The notes below the pieces were generated by a model. The model made no database searches. It worked only from the letters and a program-made list of their open reading frames with translations, and was not told where the DNA came from. Made by a program: the position numbers and the translations under genes. Below are positions 1 through 9,600 of a stretch of DNA of 64,000 bases, in pieces. Origin of the DNA: an uncultured Bacteroidales bacterium (lineage in GTDB: Bacteria > Bacteroidota > Bacteroidia > Bacteroidales > Paludibacteraceae); assembly GCA_937916355.1 (NCBI GenBank), contig CALFTM010000057.1, positions 14,303 through 78,302 of the forward strand. The letters are read 5' to 3'. Numbering within the stretch: position 1 is the stretch's first letter; each line of letters opens with the position of its first letter.

Positions 1-1
1 C

Positions 2-469
2 GCACCTATGGATGTGATGCGCGGTGCCATGCCATTCAAAACAATGACCCACTACATGGAGGGTTGGCTGATGCCTCTCCTTGTGAAATTGGGTGGCAGG
101 TTCATGGTTCCGACCGTTCCTTTCAAGGAGGCTTACTTCTTAGAAGATGCGAAGAAGTTCCGCAAAGAGTTGAAAATGCCGCTTTGCTATATCGGCGGAC
201 TCGTATCAAGGGAAAAGATCGATGAAGTGCTGGATGAAGGTTTTGAGTTTGTGGCGATGGCGCGTGCAGTGCTCAACGACCCTGAATTTGTAAACAAGAT
301 GAAGGAGGACGAACACTACCGTGTGGCTTGCGACCACTCCAACTACTGCATCGGAAGAATGTATTCAAGGGAGATGGCTTGTCACAAATGTATTTTGAGA
401 GAGGGGAAAGAGACCATTCCACAAGCTCTTCTTGATGAATTGGAGGAAAACCGCCAAAAAGGATACTAA
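2..469 (+). CDS. NADH:flavin oxidoreductase (old yellow enzyme family), C-terminal part
   Basis: This is the C-terminal part of a flavin-dependent oxidoreductase; the frame is open to the left edge, so the ATG at position 8 need not be the start. The visible end of a TIM barrel has CYIGGLVSREKIDEVL followed by FVAMARAVLNDPEF. The latter resembles the FMN-phosphate-binding strand and loop of old yellow enzyme and 2,4-dienoyl-CoA reductase relatives. A Cys-rich tail follows (CDHSNYCIGRMYS, then CHKC), which could bind metal or simply be structural. Substrate cannot be told from this fragment. It ends 25 bp before menF on the same strand, so cotranscription is possible, but no role in menaquinone synthesis is implied. 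Confidence 0.8.
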   Translation, partial: APMDVMRGAMPFKTMTHYMEGWLMPLLVKLGGRFMVPTVPFKEAYFLEDAKKFRKELKMPLCYIGGLVSREKIDEVLDEGFEFVAMARAVLNDPEFVNKMKEDEHYRVACDHSNYCIGRMYSREMACHKCILREGKETIPQALLDELEENRQKGY

Positions 470-494
470 AAAATAAGAGGGAGGAATACCTGTC

Positions 495-1565
495 GTGAGA
501 AGTGTGTCGTTGAGTGATTTAAAGGGATGGTTGGCAAAAAATTCTGATTTTGTGGTGTTTCGACACCCAAACACCGATGTCATTTGGACAATAAAAGCAG
601 AATCGACGCTTACCATAAACTCCTTTTCAGAATTGACTGAAATTCCTTCAGGATTCATATTCGCTCCTTTTGATTTAAGCAATAGCCCTGTTCTGATTCT
701 ACAAGGTGAGAAAACCACCTTATCTGCGTCGGAACAGGGTTGTCCTTTCTCCAACTCGTCGAAAGCATCAGGGAAGACCAATCCGGGCAACACCATCTGC
801 CCCAACTACGAAAAGGATTTCGCCATCTTCAAACAAGCTTTGCAAAAAGGGGATTTTCAAAAACTGGTATTGGCAAGAGGGGAAGAGTTCACGACCCAAG
901 CAGACCCGATACAATTATTCCAAGAGGCTTGCGATGCTTACCCCAATTCGATGGTCTACCTCATGAACAGCCAGCAATGCGGGAGGTGGCTGGGCGCAAC
1001 ACCAGAACTTCTGTTGGAAAGTGATGGCTCGCAACTGCACACAGTAGCGTTAGCAGGCACCATGTCTGCCCCTCCTCTCCAACAACCATGCCTTTGGAAC
1101 GAGAAAAACAAACGTGAGCAATCCATCGTCACCGATTATCTCAGAAAAAACATCGGTTCCATCGGAAAAATCACGAAAGAACAAGGTCCATACACTTACC
1201 CAAGCGCACACCTTGTCCATTTAAAAACTGACCTATACCTACAAGTTGAAAAAGAACATATTACCCGATTGATATGCTCCCTCCATCCGACCCCTGCCGT
1301 CTGCGGACTTCCCAAAAGAGAAGCCCTTGAGTTCATCTGCAGTCACGAAACTTTGCAACGGGAGTACTACGCAGGCTTTTTAGGACATAAGGATAGCGAT
1401 GAATCCTTCAAACTATTCGTCAATCTTAGATGTATGAAGTGGACGACATCCTCAAACGTCCGACTCATTGCAGGAGGTGGTCTCCTTCCCGACTCCATCT
1501 TAGAACAAGAGTGGGACGAAACAAAAATAAAAATGCAGACGCTTCTGCGGTTGCCATCGTTCTAA
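495..1565 (+). CDS. menF: Isochorismate synthase (menaquinone pathway)
   Basis: Converts chorismate to isochorismate, the first committed step of the classical menaquinone route. The 356-residue protein has the chorismate-binding enzyme signatures in order: KLVLAR with the likely catalytic Lys near 123, GATPELLL near 167, ALAGT near 185, LHPTPAVCG near 263, and AGGGLLPDS with the magnesium-binding glutamates in EQEWDE near 338-342. It is shorter than E. coli MenF (about 430) mainly at the N-terminus, as is common in Bacteroidota. The start is GTG at 495, preceded by a purine-rich GAGGGAGGA. EntC-type siderophore synthesis is the alternative for this fold, but menD, menB and menC follow directly. 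Confidence 0.9.
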   Translation: MRSVSLSDLKGWLAKNSDFVVFRHPNTDVIWTIKAESTLTINSFSELTEIPSGFIFAPFDLSNSPVLILQGEKTTLSASEQGCPFSNSSKASGKTNPGNTICPNYEKDFAIFKQALQKGDFQKLVLARGEEFTTQADPIQLFQEACDAYPNSMVYLMNSQQCGRWLGATPELLLESDGSQLHTVALAGTMSAPPLQQPCLWNEKNKREQSIVTDYLRKNIGSIGKITKEQGPYTYPSAHLVHLKTDLYLQVEKEHITRLICSLHPTPAVCGLPKREALEFICSHETLQREYYAGFLGHKDSDESFKLFVNLRCMKWTTSSNVRLIAGGGLLPDSILEQEWDETKIKMQTLLRLPSF

Positions 1566-1610
1566 AGGAGAGTTCTACAAATCGCCCTTGTATATTATCT
1601 CCATATTATA

Positions 1611-1650
1611 ATTTAAGGCAACTTCTATAAATTACGATTTCATATTTGCG
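1611..1650 (-). repeat. Dispersed intergenic motif, copy A1
   Basis: On the minus strand this 40-base segment matches 51501-51540 at 36 of 40 positions by eye. The shared core reads AATTTAYAGAAGTTGCC. It lies between menF and menD, outside any gene. Shorter relatives are at 36007-36083, 51546-51573 and 61091-61115. Confidence 0.65.
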
Positions 1651-1726
1651 AATTTAGTTTCGGATGATTTTGGAAATGTCTACACAATTCCACTACAGAA
1701 AAACCCGTCATCTGCATTTCTTTTCA

Positions 1727-1734
1727 TACCTTTG
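1727..1734 (+). promoter_or_regulatory. Bacteroidota-type -7 element upstream of menD
   Basis: TACCTTTG fits the Bacteroidota TAnnTTTG consensus and lies 72 bases before the menD ATG. No clear -33 TTTG is visible. It suggests that menD-menB-menC can be transcribed separately from menF. Confidence 0.4.
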
Positions 1735-1805
1735 CAACTGCAAAAAAATCCGAAATGGGATTTTAGATTTTTTGACACATTTTATCATCCGACAAAAATT
1801 CGCAC

Positions 1806-3413
1806 ATGTTTTCGGCAAAAAGAAATATCCAACAACTTATTTCCCTGATGGCACAACATGGCATCCGCAATGTGGTGATCTCTCCAGGCTCCCGCAATAT
1901 GCCTCTGGCACAATCATTCGCCAACAGCAGGGACTTTTCATGCCACCCCGTCACCGACGAACGCAGTGCCGGTTTTTTTGCCATCGGATTGTCTGTCAGC
2001 CTCAACGAACCAGTTGCAGTGTGCGTCACATCTGGCTCTGCCCTACTCAACCTCACATCCGCCGTATCGGAGGCATACTACCAACAAGTCCCTTTATTGG
2101 TACTATCGGCAGACCGTCCTGAAATGTGGATCGGACAATTGGATGGACAGACCCTACCCCAAATGGGAGTTTTTCAAAACCTTCTAAAAAAAGAGGTGAA
2201 CCTACCCGAACCCACCAATGCGGACGAGGAGTGGCACTGCAACCGTCTCATCAACGAGGCAATTCTTGCTTTGTCACATCATCGTAATGCGCCGGTGCAC
2301 ATCAACATTCCAATCTCTGAACCATTCTTCGACTGCACTTCCCCCGTCATTCCCAAGGAGAGAGTCATTCGCAGGAACGCTCCCTACATTGATGCTTGGA
2401 ACGATGCAAAACGCCCCATGCTCGTTATCGGTCAACTCCCCAACCAGTCGGCAAAAGAACTGGCTGAGGTGATAAAAAATTTGGACTGCCCCATCTTATG
2501 CGAGCACCTCTCCAATATTCACACAAAGGAGGTTATTCACAATTTCGATCTTATCCTAAAAAATCCGAAGGAGTGCCTCGCACCTGATTTTTTAATCTAC
2601 ATCGGAGGACATTTAGTCTCTAAAAGAATAAAAAAATGGCTCAGGCAAATCAAGCCTCAAAACTGCCTTCGGATAACACCAGACGGAGAGTGTTCGGACA
2701 CCTTCCAATCACTCACCAATATCATAGAAATGGAGGCTACCGACTTCCTTAAAACACTTCCGAAGAAAAAAGAAGAGACTTTTTTACTACAATGGAAAGA
2801 GGCAAGCCAAAAAACAGAACTGTCCATGCAAAACCATGAATGGGAATATTCATCGCTCTCTATCGTCAAAAGGCTCATTGAGCGACTACCCGACCATTCC
2901 GCTTTGGCTCTCGGCAATAGTAGCGCAGTACGTTTTGCACAAATGTTCCAACTTCCCCACGACACACACGTCGTCTGCAACCGTGGTGTCAACGGCATTG
3001 ATGGATCACTATCCTCTGCCGTAGGCTTTGCTGTGGGGAATCCTGAGACTCTGACACTCCTCATCATAGGAGACCTCAGTTTCTTTTACGACATGAACGC
3101 CCTCTGTTTCACCCAACTCCCCTCCAATCTCAGAATAGTTCTGCTAAATAATGGCGGTGGAGAGATTTTCAAACTCCTACCCGGATTTGAAATCAATCAG
3201 GGCAATGAAAAGTATATACTTGCCACTCATCAGACAAGTGCGGAAGGTTGGGCAAGTTCGCTACGCATACAATACCTCTCTATCCACAACTCGGAGGAGG
3301 TCGAATCGAACCTTCGCCTACTTTTACAAAAGAGCGACAAACTCATTCTGTGTGAGGTTTTCACTCAACCCGAAACAGATAAAAAAATGTACGATAAAAT
3401 ACAAAAAATTTAA
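1806..3413 (+). CDS. menD: 2-succinyl-5-enolpyruvyl-6-hydroxy-3-cyclohexene-1-carboxylate synthase (SEPHCHC synthase)
   Basis: Thiamine-diphosphate enzyme joining 2-oxoglutarate and isochorismate to form SEPHCHC. The 535-residue length is normal for MenD. The N-terminal ISPGSRNMPLAQSF and the TDERSAGFFAIGLS segment, with the cofactor-activating Glu, match the family. The C-terminal ThDP/Mg motif runs from GDLSFFYDMNAL near 422 to LLNNGGGEIFKLLPG with NN at 449-450. It starts at ATG 1806, with a promoter-like TACCTTTG upstream, and is followed 12 bp later by menB. It is cytosolic or loosely membrane-associated. Its order after menF is the usual one in this phylum. Confidence 0.95.
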   Translation: MFSAKRNIQQLISLMAQHGIRNVVISPGSRNMPLAQSFANSRDFSCHPVTDERSAGFFAIGLSVSLNEPVAVCVTSGSALLNLTSAVSEAYYQQVPLLVLSADRPEMWIGQLDGQTLPQMGVFQNLLKKEVNLPEPTNADEEWHCNRLINEAILALSHHRNAPVHINIPISEPFFDCTSPVIPKERVIRRNAPYIDAWNDAKRPMLVIGQLPNQSAKELAEVIKNLDCPILCEHLSNIHTKEVIHNFDLILKNPKECLAPDFLIYIGGHLVSKRIKKWLRQIKPQNCLRITPDGECSDTFQSLTNIIEMEATDFLKTLPKKKEETFLLQWKEASQKTELSMQNHEWEYSSLSIVKRLIERLPDHSALALGNSSAVRFAQMFQLPHDTHVVCNRGVNGIDGSLSSAVGFAVGNPETLTLLIIGDLSFFYDMNALCFTQLPSNLRIVLLNNGGGEIFKLLPGFEINQGNEKYILATHQTSAEGWASSLRIQYLSIHNSEEVESNLRLLLQKSDKLILCEVFTQPETDKKMYDKIQKI

Positions 3414-3425
3414 TTTTTCAACATC

Positions 3426-4247
3426 ATGAGTTACAATTGGAAAACCCTTAAAGAATACAAAGAAATTCTTTTTGATTTCTATAATGGAATAGCCCGAATC
3501 ACCATCAACCGTGAACGCTACCGAAATGCTTTCACGCCCACCACCACCGCTGAAATGAGCGATGCAATGGCCATCTGTAGAGAGAACCCCGACATCAACG
3601 TGATTGTCCTAACAGGTGCAGGAGACAAAGCGTTTTGCAGCGGAGGAGATATGCACGTCAAAGGACACGGAGGCTACATCGACGAAGAGGGTCGACCAAG
3701 ACTTTCTGTTTTGGACGTTCAAAAACAGATCAGAACCATACCCAAACCAGTCATCGCCGCTGTCAACGGTTTTGCCATCGGTGGAGGGCATGTGCTACAC
3801 GTCGTATGTGATTTGACCATCGCTTCTGAAAACGCCATTTTCGGACAAACAGGACCTAAGGTAGGAAGTTTTGATGCCGGATTCGGATCTTCTTATCTGG
3901 CGCGGGTTGTGGGACAAAAAAAGGCTCGTGAAATATGGTTCCTCTGCCGACAATATAATGCTCAAGAGGCTCTTGAAATGGGACTCGTCAACACCATCGT
4001 CCCACTGGATAAATTAGAAGAGACCTATGTCGAATGGGCTGAAAAGATGATGGAACACTCTCCTTTGGCACTACGAATGATTAAAAGAGGACTGAATGCG
4101 GAATTGGACGGACAAACGGGAATCCAAGAGTTCGCCGGAGACATGACTATGCTCTACTACTGCCTCGAAGAGGCTCAAGAAGGAGGAAAGGCATTTTTAG
4201 AAAAGAGAAAACCCGATTTTAAAAAATACCCTAAATTTCCGGGTTAA
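3426..4247 (+). CDS. menB: 1,4-dihydroxy-2-naphthoyl-CoA synthase
   Basis: Crotonase-superfamily enzyme that closes the second ring from o-succinylbenzoyl-CoA. The 273-residue protein shows the family features: CSGGDMHVKGHGGY at 71-84, the oxyanion-hole loop AIGGGHVLHVVCDL at 117-130, and GQTGPKVGSFDAGFGSSYLAR at about 140-160 carrying the conserved Asp of true MenB proteins. The C-terminal tail KPDFKKYPKFPG is also typical of MenB rather than of generic enoyl-CoA hydratases. It sits between menD (12 bp) and menC (12 bp), clearly one transcription unit. Confidence 0.96.
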   Translation: MSYNWKTLKEYKEILFDFYNGIARITINRERYRNAFTPTTTAEMSDAMAICRENPDINVIVLTGAGDKAFCSGGDMHVKGHGGYIDEEGRPRLSVLDVQKQIRTIPKPVIAAVNGFAIGGGHVLHVVCDLTIASENAIFGQTGPKVGSFDAGFGSSYLARVVGQKKAREIWFLCRQYNAQEALEMGLVNTIVPLDKLEETYVEWAEKMMEHSPLALRMIKRGLNAELDGQTGIQEFAGDMTMLYYCLEEAQEGGKAFLEKRKPDFKKYPKFPG

Positions 4248-4259
4248 TCATCCAACACC

Positions 4260-5315
4260 ATGACTCGTATCCGCACACAACTAATACCCAAAACGCTACA
4301 CTTCAAGCAGCCTGCCGGCACGTCCAGAGGGGTCTATACCGAACGAAAGGTTTGGTTCATTAAAATCACCGACGAAGAGAAGCCAGAGCATTGGGGTATC
4401 GGAGAGGTTGCGCCTCTCCCCAATTTGAGTTGCGACGATGTACCAGACTTTCAAGAGGTATTGGATTTTCATTGCCGAAATTTTTCTGGAGAGATTCCTT
4501 ACAAAGAATTAGAGGATTACCCCTCCATCCTATTCGGATTAGAAACGGCATGGAGACACTTCAATAGCAACGGGGATATTCTATGGGACACCCCTTTTGC
4601 AAGAGGAGAGGAAGGAATCACCATCAACGGTCTGATCTGGATGGGTTCGTACGAAGAGATGAAAGAGCGTATAGAAGAAAAACTGAAAGCCGGATTTCAT
4701 TGCATAAAGGTAAAAATCGGCGCAATCGATTTTGAAAAAGAGTTTTCACTCCTCGAACAAATCAGGAACGACTATTCTCCTGAGAAAATCACTCTCCGGG
4801 TGGATGCGAACGGAGCGTTCTCTCCCCTTGAAGCGATGGAAAAGCTACAAAGGCTCGCCTCCCTGCAAATACACTCCATAGAGCAACCCATCCGCGCAGG
4901 GCAATGGGACGAAATGGCAAAACTATGTCGGGCGACACCTCTCCCCATTGCATTGGACGAGGAGCTGATAGGTATCAACACATCTGCAGAGAAATCAGCA
5001 CTGCTCGATACCATCCGACCCCAATATATCATCTTGAAACCTTCCCTGCATGGAGGCATCAGCGGTAGCGAAGAGTGGATCAGATTGGCTCAGGAACGCA
5101 ACATCGGCTACTGGATTACATCTGCATTGGAATCCAATATCGGACTACTTTCCATCGCTCAGTGGGCTTCAACCTTCCAACTATCCATTCCACAAGGACT
5201 GGGAACTGGAGCGTTATACACTAACAACATAGACCTCCCTCTGAAAATCAACGGAGAGAAGCTATGGATCAAAGGAAACACCCCATTATTCAAGAATATA
5301 AATCTTTTAGACTAA
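4260..5315 (+). CDS. menC: o-Succinylbenzoate synthase
   Basis: Enolase-superfamily dehydratase making o-succinylbenzoate from the SHCHC intermediate. The catalytic set is visible: the KVK pair at 150-152, metal ligands D182 (RVDANGAF), E208 (EQPI) and D233 (ALDEE), and K260 (LKPSLHGGISG). The length of 351 is normal. A dipeptide epimerase or muconate-cycloisomerase role is possible in this superfamily, but the position directly after menB makes MenC by far the best call. The next gene begins 6 bp downstream. Confidence 0.93.
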   Translation: MTRIRTQLIPKTLHFKQPAGTSRGVYTERKVWFIKITDEEKPEHWGIGEVAPLPNLSCDDVPDFQEVLDFHCRNFSGEIPYKELEDYPSILFGLETAWRHFNSNGDILWDTPFARGEEGITINGLIWMGSYEEMKERIEEKLKAGFHCIKVKIGAIDFEKEFSLLEQIRNDYSPEKITLRVDANGAFSPLEAMEKLQRLASLQIHSIEQPIRAGQWDEMAKLCRATPLPIALDEELIGINTSAEKSALLDTIRPQYIILKPSLHGGISGSEEWIRLAQERNIGYWITSALESNIGLLSIAQWASTFQLSIPQGLGTGALYTNNIDLPLKINGEKLWIKGNTPLFKNINLLD

Positions 5316-5321
5316 ATAAAA

Positions 5322-5876
5322 ATGACTGAATTTGAATCAATCTTAAGAGAAGACCTTCTTCTATATCTTCAATCTAAAAACATCATCGACGAAAGGGTTC
5401 CTGAATGCCCCGACGTAGAAGAGCAATGGGAGAAGATCGGCATCTCCTATTTGGCAGACGGAGTAAGAGAGTTCAACGAGTATCCAATGGCTTCATTAGG
5501 TTGGATGATGTACATCGGCATGACTGTTGCGCAACGATGGGACGAAAACTGGGAAAAGTTCCTTGAAATCGAAGATTTTTACACAACCATCCGCGACAAA
5601 AGAGGCTATGACTGTTTAGATGAGTACATCAGGGAAGAAGAGTTGAAATTGAACGCAGAGGAGAGCGACCAACTGGAAGTTTTAGTGAGCAATTGTGCCG
5701 CCCGTGTCCACAACATCCTCAGAAGACAGAAAATAGAGCCATCCACTGAAGAGGCATTTAAAGCATACGTCGCTTGCTTGCACCAACTCTATTTGATGGG
5801 AGCAGCCGCCCAATTGAAAAAACTGGGCTACAAAATGACGCTTGCGACACCGGAAGATTTGAAGGGAAGGAACTGA
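5322..5876 (+). CDS. Conserved-looking hypothetical protein in the men operon
   Basis: I do not recognise this 184-residue protein. It is acidic and predicted soluble, without signal peptide or membrane segment. It looks largely alpha-helical, with aromatic-rich patches such as GWMMYIGMTVAQRWDENW near 65-82, a Lys/Glu-rich middle, and a C-terminal LHQLYLMGAAAQLKKLGYKM. It begins 6 bp after menC and is the last gene before a strong terminator at 5909-5948, so it is probably cotranscribed with menD-B-C. Whether it acts in quinone synthesis is not shown by the sequence. Confidence 0.75.
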   Translation: MTEFESILREDLLLYLQSKNIIDERVPECPDVEEQWEKIGISYLADGVREFNEYPMASLGWMMYIGMTVAQRWDENWEKFLEIEDFYTTIRDKRGYDCLDEYIREEELKLNAEESDQLEVLVSNCAARVHNILRRQKIEPSTEEAFKAYVACLHQLYLMGAAAQLKKLGYKMTLATPEDLKGRN

Positions 5877-5908
5877 AAATCTATCGACAAATTAACTTGC
5901 AAAAAACT

Positions 5909-5948
5909 AAACTTTCGTCATGATTACTATGACGAGAGTTTTTTTTTA
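5909..5948 (+). terminator. Rho-independent terminator of the men operon
   Basis: AAACTTTCGTCAT (5909-5921) pairs with ATGACGAGAGTTT (5929-5941), with one G-U pair and a 7-base loop. A run of T follows immediately. This is the strongest hairpin in the left third of the window. Confidence 0.88.
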
Positions 5949-6024
5949 CACTCCCTCCAATCCCCTAAAATTTTAATTTTCAAAATTTTATCACAATTTT
6001 AGCCCAAACATTAAATAAAAACTA

Positions 6025-6032
6025 TATCTTTG
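6025..6032 (+). promoter_or_regulatory. -7 element of the secreted-protein pair
   Basis: TATCTTTG matches TAnnTTTG. A start of transcription near 6038 would give a long leader of about 150-175 bases that includes the hairpin at 6074-6097. The -33 region is only T-rich. Confidence 0.45.
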
Positions 6033-6211
6033 CCGAAACATTATTTAATGTGGCATTTAATTGCATTATCTTAAACCCTCCCTTTTTGGGGATGGTTATG
6101 TTTGATTGAAAGTTACTGATTTAAAACTAATGGTATCATGCTGTTGGTTTATGTTATTTTAGACCGAACCTAAATTTCATTTATGCGATGGAATTGGGTT
6201 TTGAATATGTT

Positions 6212-6691
6212 ATGAGGCACTTACTTTTTATACTTTTTTTACCCGCTACCATTAGCGTGTATTCGCAGGTTTCCATCAATTCCTGCGGAGGGGATGTCGT
6301 CCAACCCAATGTAGGTTCTATTTCTTATTCTGTAGGGCAGTTGGATTACCTCTCGACCACGACAGCGACCTACTCTATCTCCGCTGGAGTGCAACAACCC
6401 GTTAAAATCGAGAGAGAAGAGACCAACATTTCTCCATTGTCTAAAAAAGATTATCCCGATTTATCGGTTACACCCAACCCTACAAAAGACAACGTGACAG
6501 TCATTTTCCCATTACAAGGTGAATACCAATACATTTTAACAGACATGAATGGGAAAAAATTCGATGAAGGGAGGTTGGTTAATGGTATGATTTTGTCCAT
6601 GCAAAATTATTTGCCGGGAACCTACTTATTAAACATCATTTCAGTGAAAGACAACAATTTTTCTATTGCAAAAAAAATAATCAAAGAATAA
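6212..6691 (+). CDS. Small secreted protein with T9SS type A-like sorting domain
   Basis: A protein of about 159 residues, counting from ATG 6212; an in-frame ATG at 6188 would add eight residues before the signal peptide (MRHLLFILFLPATISVYSQ). The mature N-terminus, SINSCGGDVVQPNVGSISYSVGQLDY and onward, is the short segment often found before a T9SS anchor in Bacteroidota. The second half starts with LSVTPNPTKDNVTVIF and ends LLNIISVKDNNFSIAKKIIKE. This is the type A C-terminal beta-sandwich that directs export through the type IX system and cell-surface attachment. It ends 1 base before the large repeat gene, so the two are surely cotranscribed and may act together at the surface. Confidence 0.82.
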   Translation: MRHLLFILFLPATISVYSQVSINSCGGDVVQPNVGSISYSVGQLDYLSTTTATYSISAGVQQPVKIEREETNISPLSKKDYPDLSVTPNPTKDNVTVIFPLQGEYQYILTDMNGKKFDEGRLVNGMILSMQNYLPGTYLLNIISVKDNNFSIAKKIIKE

Positions 6692-6692
6692 A

Positions 6693-9600
6693 ATGAAAAT
6701 GAAAAAACTTATTGCATTTTTTGCGTTAAACACTTTGTTTGTGTGTTCTCTTTTTTCCGCAGCACCACAAACCATGAGTTATCAAGCTGTGGTTAGAGAC
6801 CAAGAAGGCAAATTGATAGCAGAGAAGTCTGTCTCCATTTTAGTATCCATTCTTCAAAACGACTCCTCAAACACCATCTACCAAGAAGAGCATGCGACAA
6901 CCACCAATGCGAATGGACTAATCACCTTATCCATCGGAAAAGAGTCTTCTTTCTCTGACATTAAATGGTCAGACGGGACTTATTACCTTCAATGTCAATT
7001 TGATTTGAACAACGATGGAGTTTATGATTTGAAATCATACTCACCCATACAAAGTGTCCCTTATGCTTTATACGCAGAAAGAATCTCTCCTACGGCATTG
7101 CCAGCTTGGGTCTATAATGAGGAGAAGCCCTCTTATCGTTATGATGAATTGGAAGACAAGCCTATCATCCCCCTCAAATTGAGCGAGTTGGAGAATGATG
7201 TCAATTTTTTAACTCAAGAAGATCTTCCTAAACAAGACTCTTCTTTTTACAAATCCATAGCATACCAAATCTCCTCTGAAGACACCGCAAATTGGAACAA
7301 TAAATTAGCCGTAGAAAACGACCCGATTTTCAAGGCTTCTTTGGCAGCGAATATTACCGACAAGGACACCACTTATTGGAACAATAAATTAGACGAAGAA
7401 ACTGACCCAGTTTTCAAAGCTTCATTAGCAGCAAACATCACCGATGAAGACACCGCAAATTGGAACAATAAATTAGATGTGGAAAGCGACCCTATCTTCA
7501 ACGCATCTTTAGCGGCAAACATCACCGACAAGGACACCGCAAATTGGAATAATAAATTAGACGAAGAAGCCGACCCAGTTTTCAAAGCTTCATTAGCAGC
7601 AAACATCACAGATGAGGACACCGCAAATTGGAACAATAAATTAGACGAAGAAACCGATCCTGTTTTCAACGCTTCGTTAGCGGCGAATATCACCGACAAG
7701 GACACCGCAAATTGGAACAATAAATTAGCCGTAGAAAGCGACCCGATTTTCAAAGCTTCTTTAGCGGCAAACATTACCGAAAAGGACACCACTTATTGGA
7801 ACAATAAATTAGATGTAGAAAACGATCCAATTTTCAAGGCTTCTTTAGCTGCGAACATCACTGAAAAAGACACCACCTATTGGAACAATAAATTAGACGA
7901 AGAAGCTGACCCAGTTTTCAAAGCTTCATTAGCGGCAAACATCACAGACATAGATACCGCAAATTGGAACAATAAATTAGCCGTAGAAAACGACCCAATT
8001 TTCAACGCTTCGTTAGCAGCAAACATCACCAACGAAGACACCGCAAAATGGAACAATAAATTAGCAGTGGAAAACGACCCGATTTTCAAGGCTTCTTTGG
8101 CAGCGAATATCACAGATGAGGACACCGCAAATTGGAACAATAAATTAGCTGTGGAAAACGATCCGATTTTCAAAGCTTCTTTGGCAGCAAACATCACCGA
8201 TGAAGACACCGCAAATTGGAACAATAAATTAGCAGTGGAAAGCGACCCGATTTTCAAAGCTTCTTTGGCTGCTAACATCACCAACGAGGACACCGCAAAT
8301 TGGAACAATAAATTAGCAGTGGAAAACGACCCGATTTTCAACGCTTCTTTGGCAGCAAATATCACCGACAAGGACACCGCAAATTGGAACAATAAATTAG
8401 CAGTGGAAAGTGACCCGATTTTCAAAGCTTCTTTGGCAGCGAACATCACCAACGAGGACACCGCAATTTGGAACAATAAATTAGACGAAGAAGCTGACCC
8501 AATTTTCAAAGCTTCGTTAGCAGCGAATATCACAGAAAAGGACACCACAAATTGGAACAATAAATTAGACGAAGAAGCTGACCCAGTTTTCAAAGCTTCG
8601 TTAGCAGCAAACATCACAGATGAAGACACCGCAAATTGGAACAATAAATTAGCAGTAGAAAACGACCCGATTTTCAAAGCTTCTTTGGCGGCAAACATCA
8701 CAGATGAGGACACCGCAAATTGGAACAATAAATTAGCAGTGGAAAGCGACCCTATTTTCAAGGCTTCTTTGGCAGCAAACATCACCGACATAGACACTGC
8801 AAATTGGAACAATAAATTAGCAGTGGAAAACGACCCGATTTTCAATGCTTCATTAGCGGCGAATATCACGGACGAAGACACCGCAAATTGGAACAATAAA
8901 TTAGCAGTGGAAAGCGACCCTGTTTTCAACGCATCATTGGCGGCAAACATCACCGACAAGGACACCGCAAATTGGAACAATAAATTGGCCGTAGAAAACG
9001 ACCCGATTTTCAAAGCTTCTTTGGCAGCAAACATCACAGACGAAGACACCGCAAATTGGAACAATAAATTAGCCGTAGAAAACGACCCTATTTTCAAAGC
9101 TTCTTTGGCAGCAAACATCACCGACAAGGACACCGCAAATTGGAACAATAAATTAGCAGTGGAAAGCGACCCGATTTTCAACGCTTCTTTGGCGGCAAAC
9201 ATCACCGACAAGGACACCGCAAATTGGAACAGTAAATTAGCAGTGGAAAGCGACCCAATTTTCAAAGCTTCTTTAGCGGCAAACATCACCGATGAAGACA
9301 CCGCAAATTGGAACAATAAATTAGCAGTGGAAAGCGACCCGATTTTCAAGGCATCTTTGGCGGCAAACATCACCGATGAAGACACCGCAAATTGGAACAA
9401 TAAGTTGGACTTTACTGACTTAGATGATTATGCTAAAAAAACGGAGATTCCAACAATCCCTACAAAAGTCAGTGAGTTTGAAAATGATGCGACCTACGTG
9501 AGAGAAGCAGATTTGAACCAAATCATGGAAATCATCGGAGAACTCAACCAGAAGGTCTCTCAATTGGAAACGAAGAACCTGCAAATGAGTACCGCCGTAG

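Larger units (their letters stand above)
5877..6187 (+). other. Intergenic region: terminator, promoter and 5' leader hairpin
   Basis: This 311-base AT-rich stretch has no convincing open reading frame. It holds the terminator of the men operon (5909-5948), a -7-like TATCTTTG at 6025-6032 and an inverted repeat at 6074-6097 (AACC, TCCC, loop, GGGA, GGTT). The inverted repeat would lie in the leader of the secreted-protein pair downstream. Confidence 0.6.

Noticed and set aside
7373..9400. Two long antisense frames inside the repeat gene (139 and 507 codons)
   Set aside because: They are mirror frames of the 84-bp tandem repeats. Their proteins are repeats of one short phrase and have no start or expression context, while the plus-strand protein has a signal peptide and domain ends.
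7305..9404. The array might be read as a CRISPR locus
   Set aside because: The whole 84-bp unit is conserved, there are no unique spacers, and it is in frame within a coding sequence. No cas gene is in the window.
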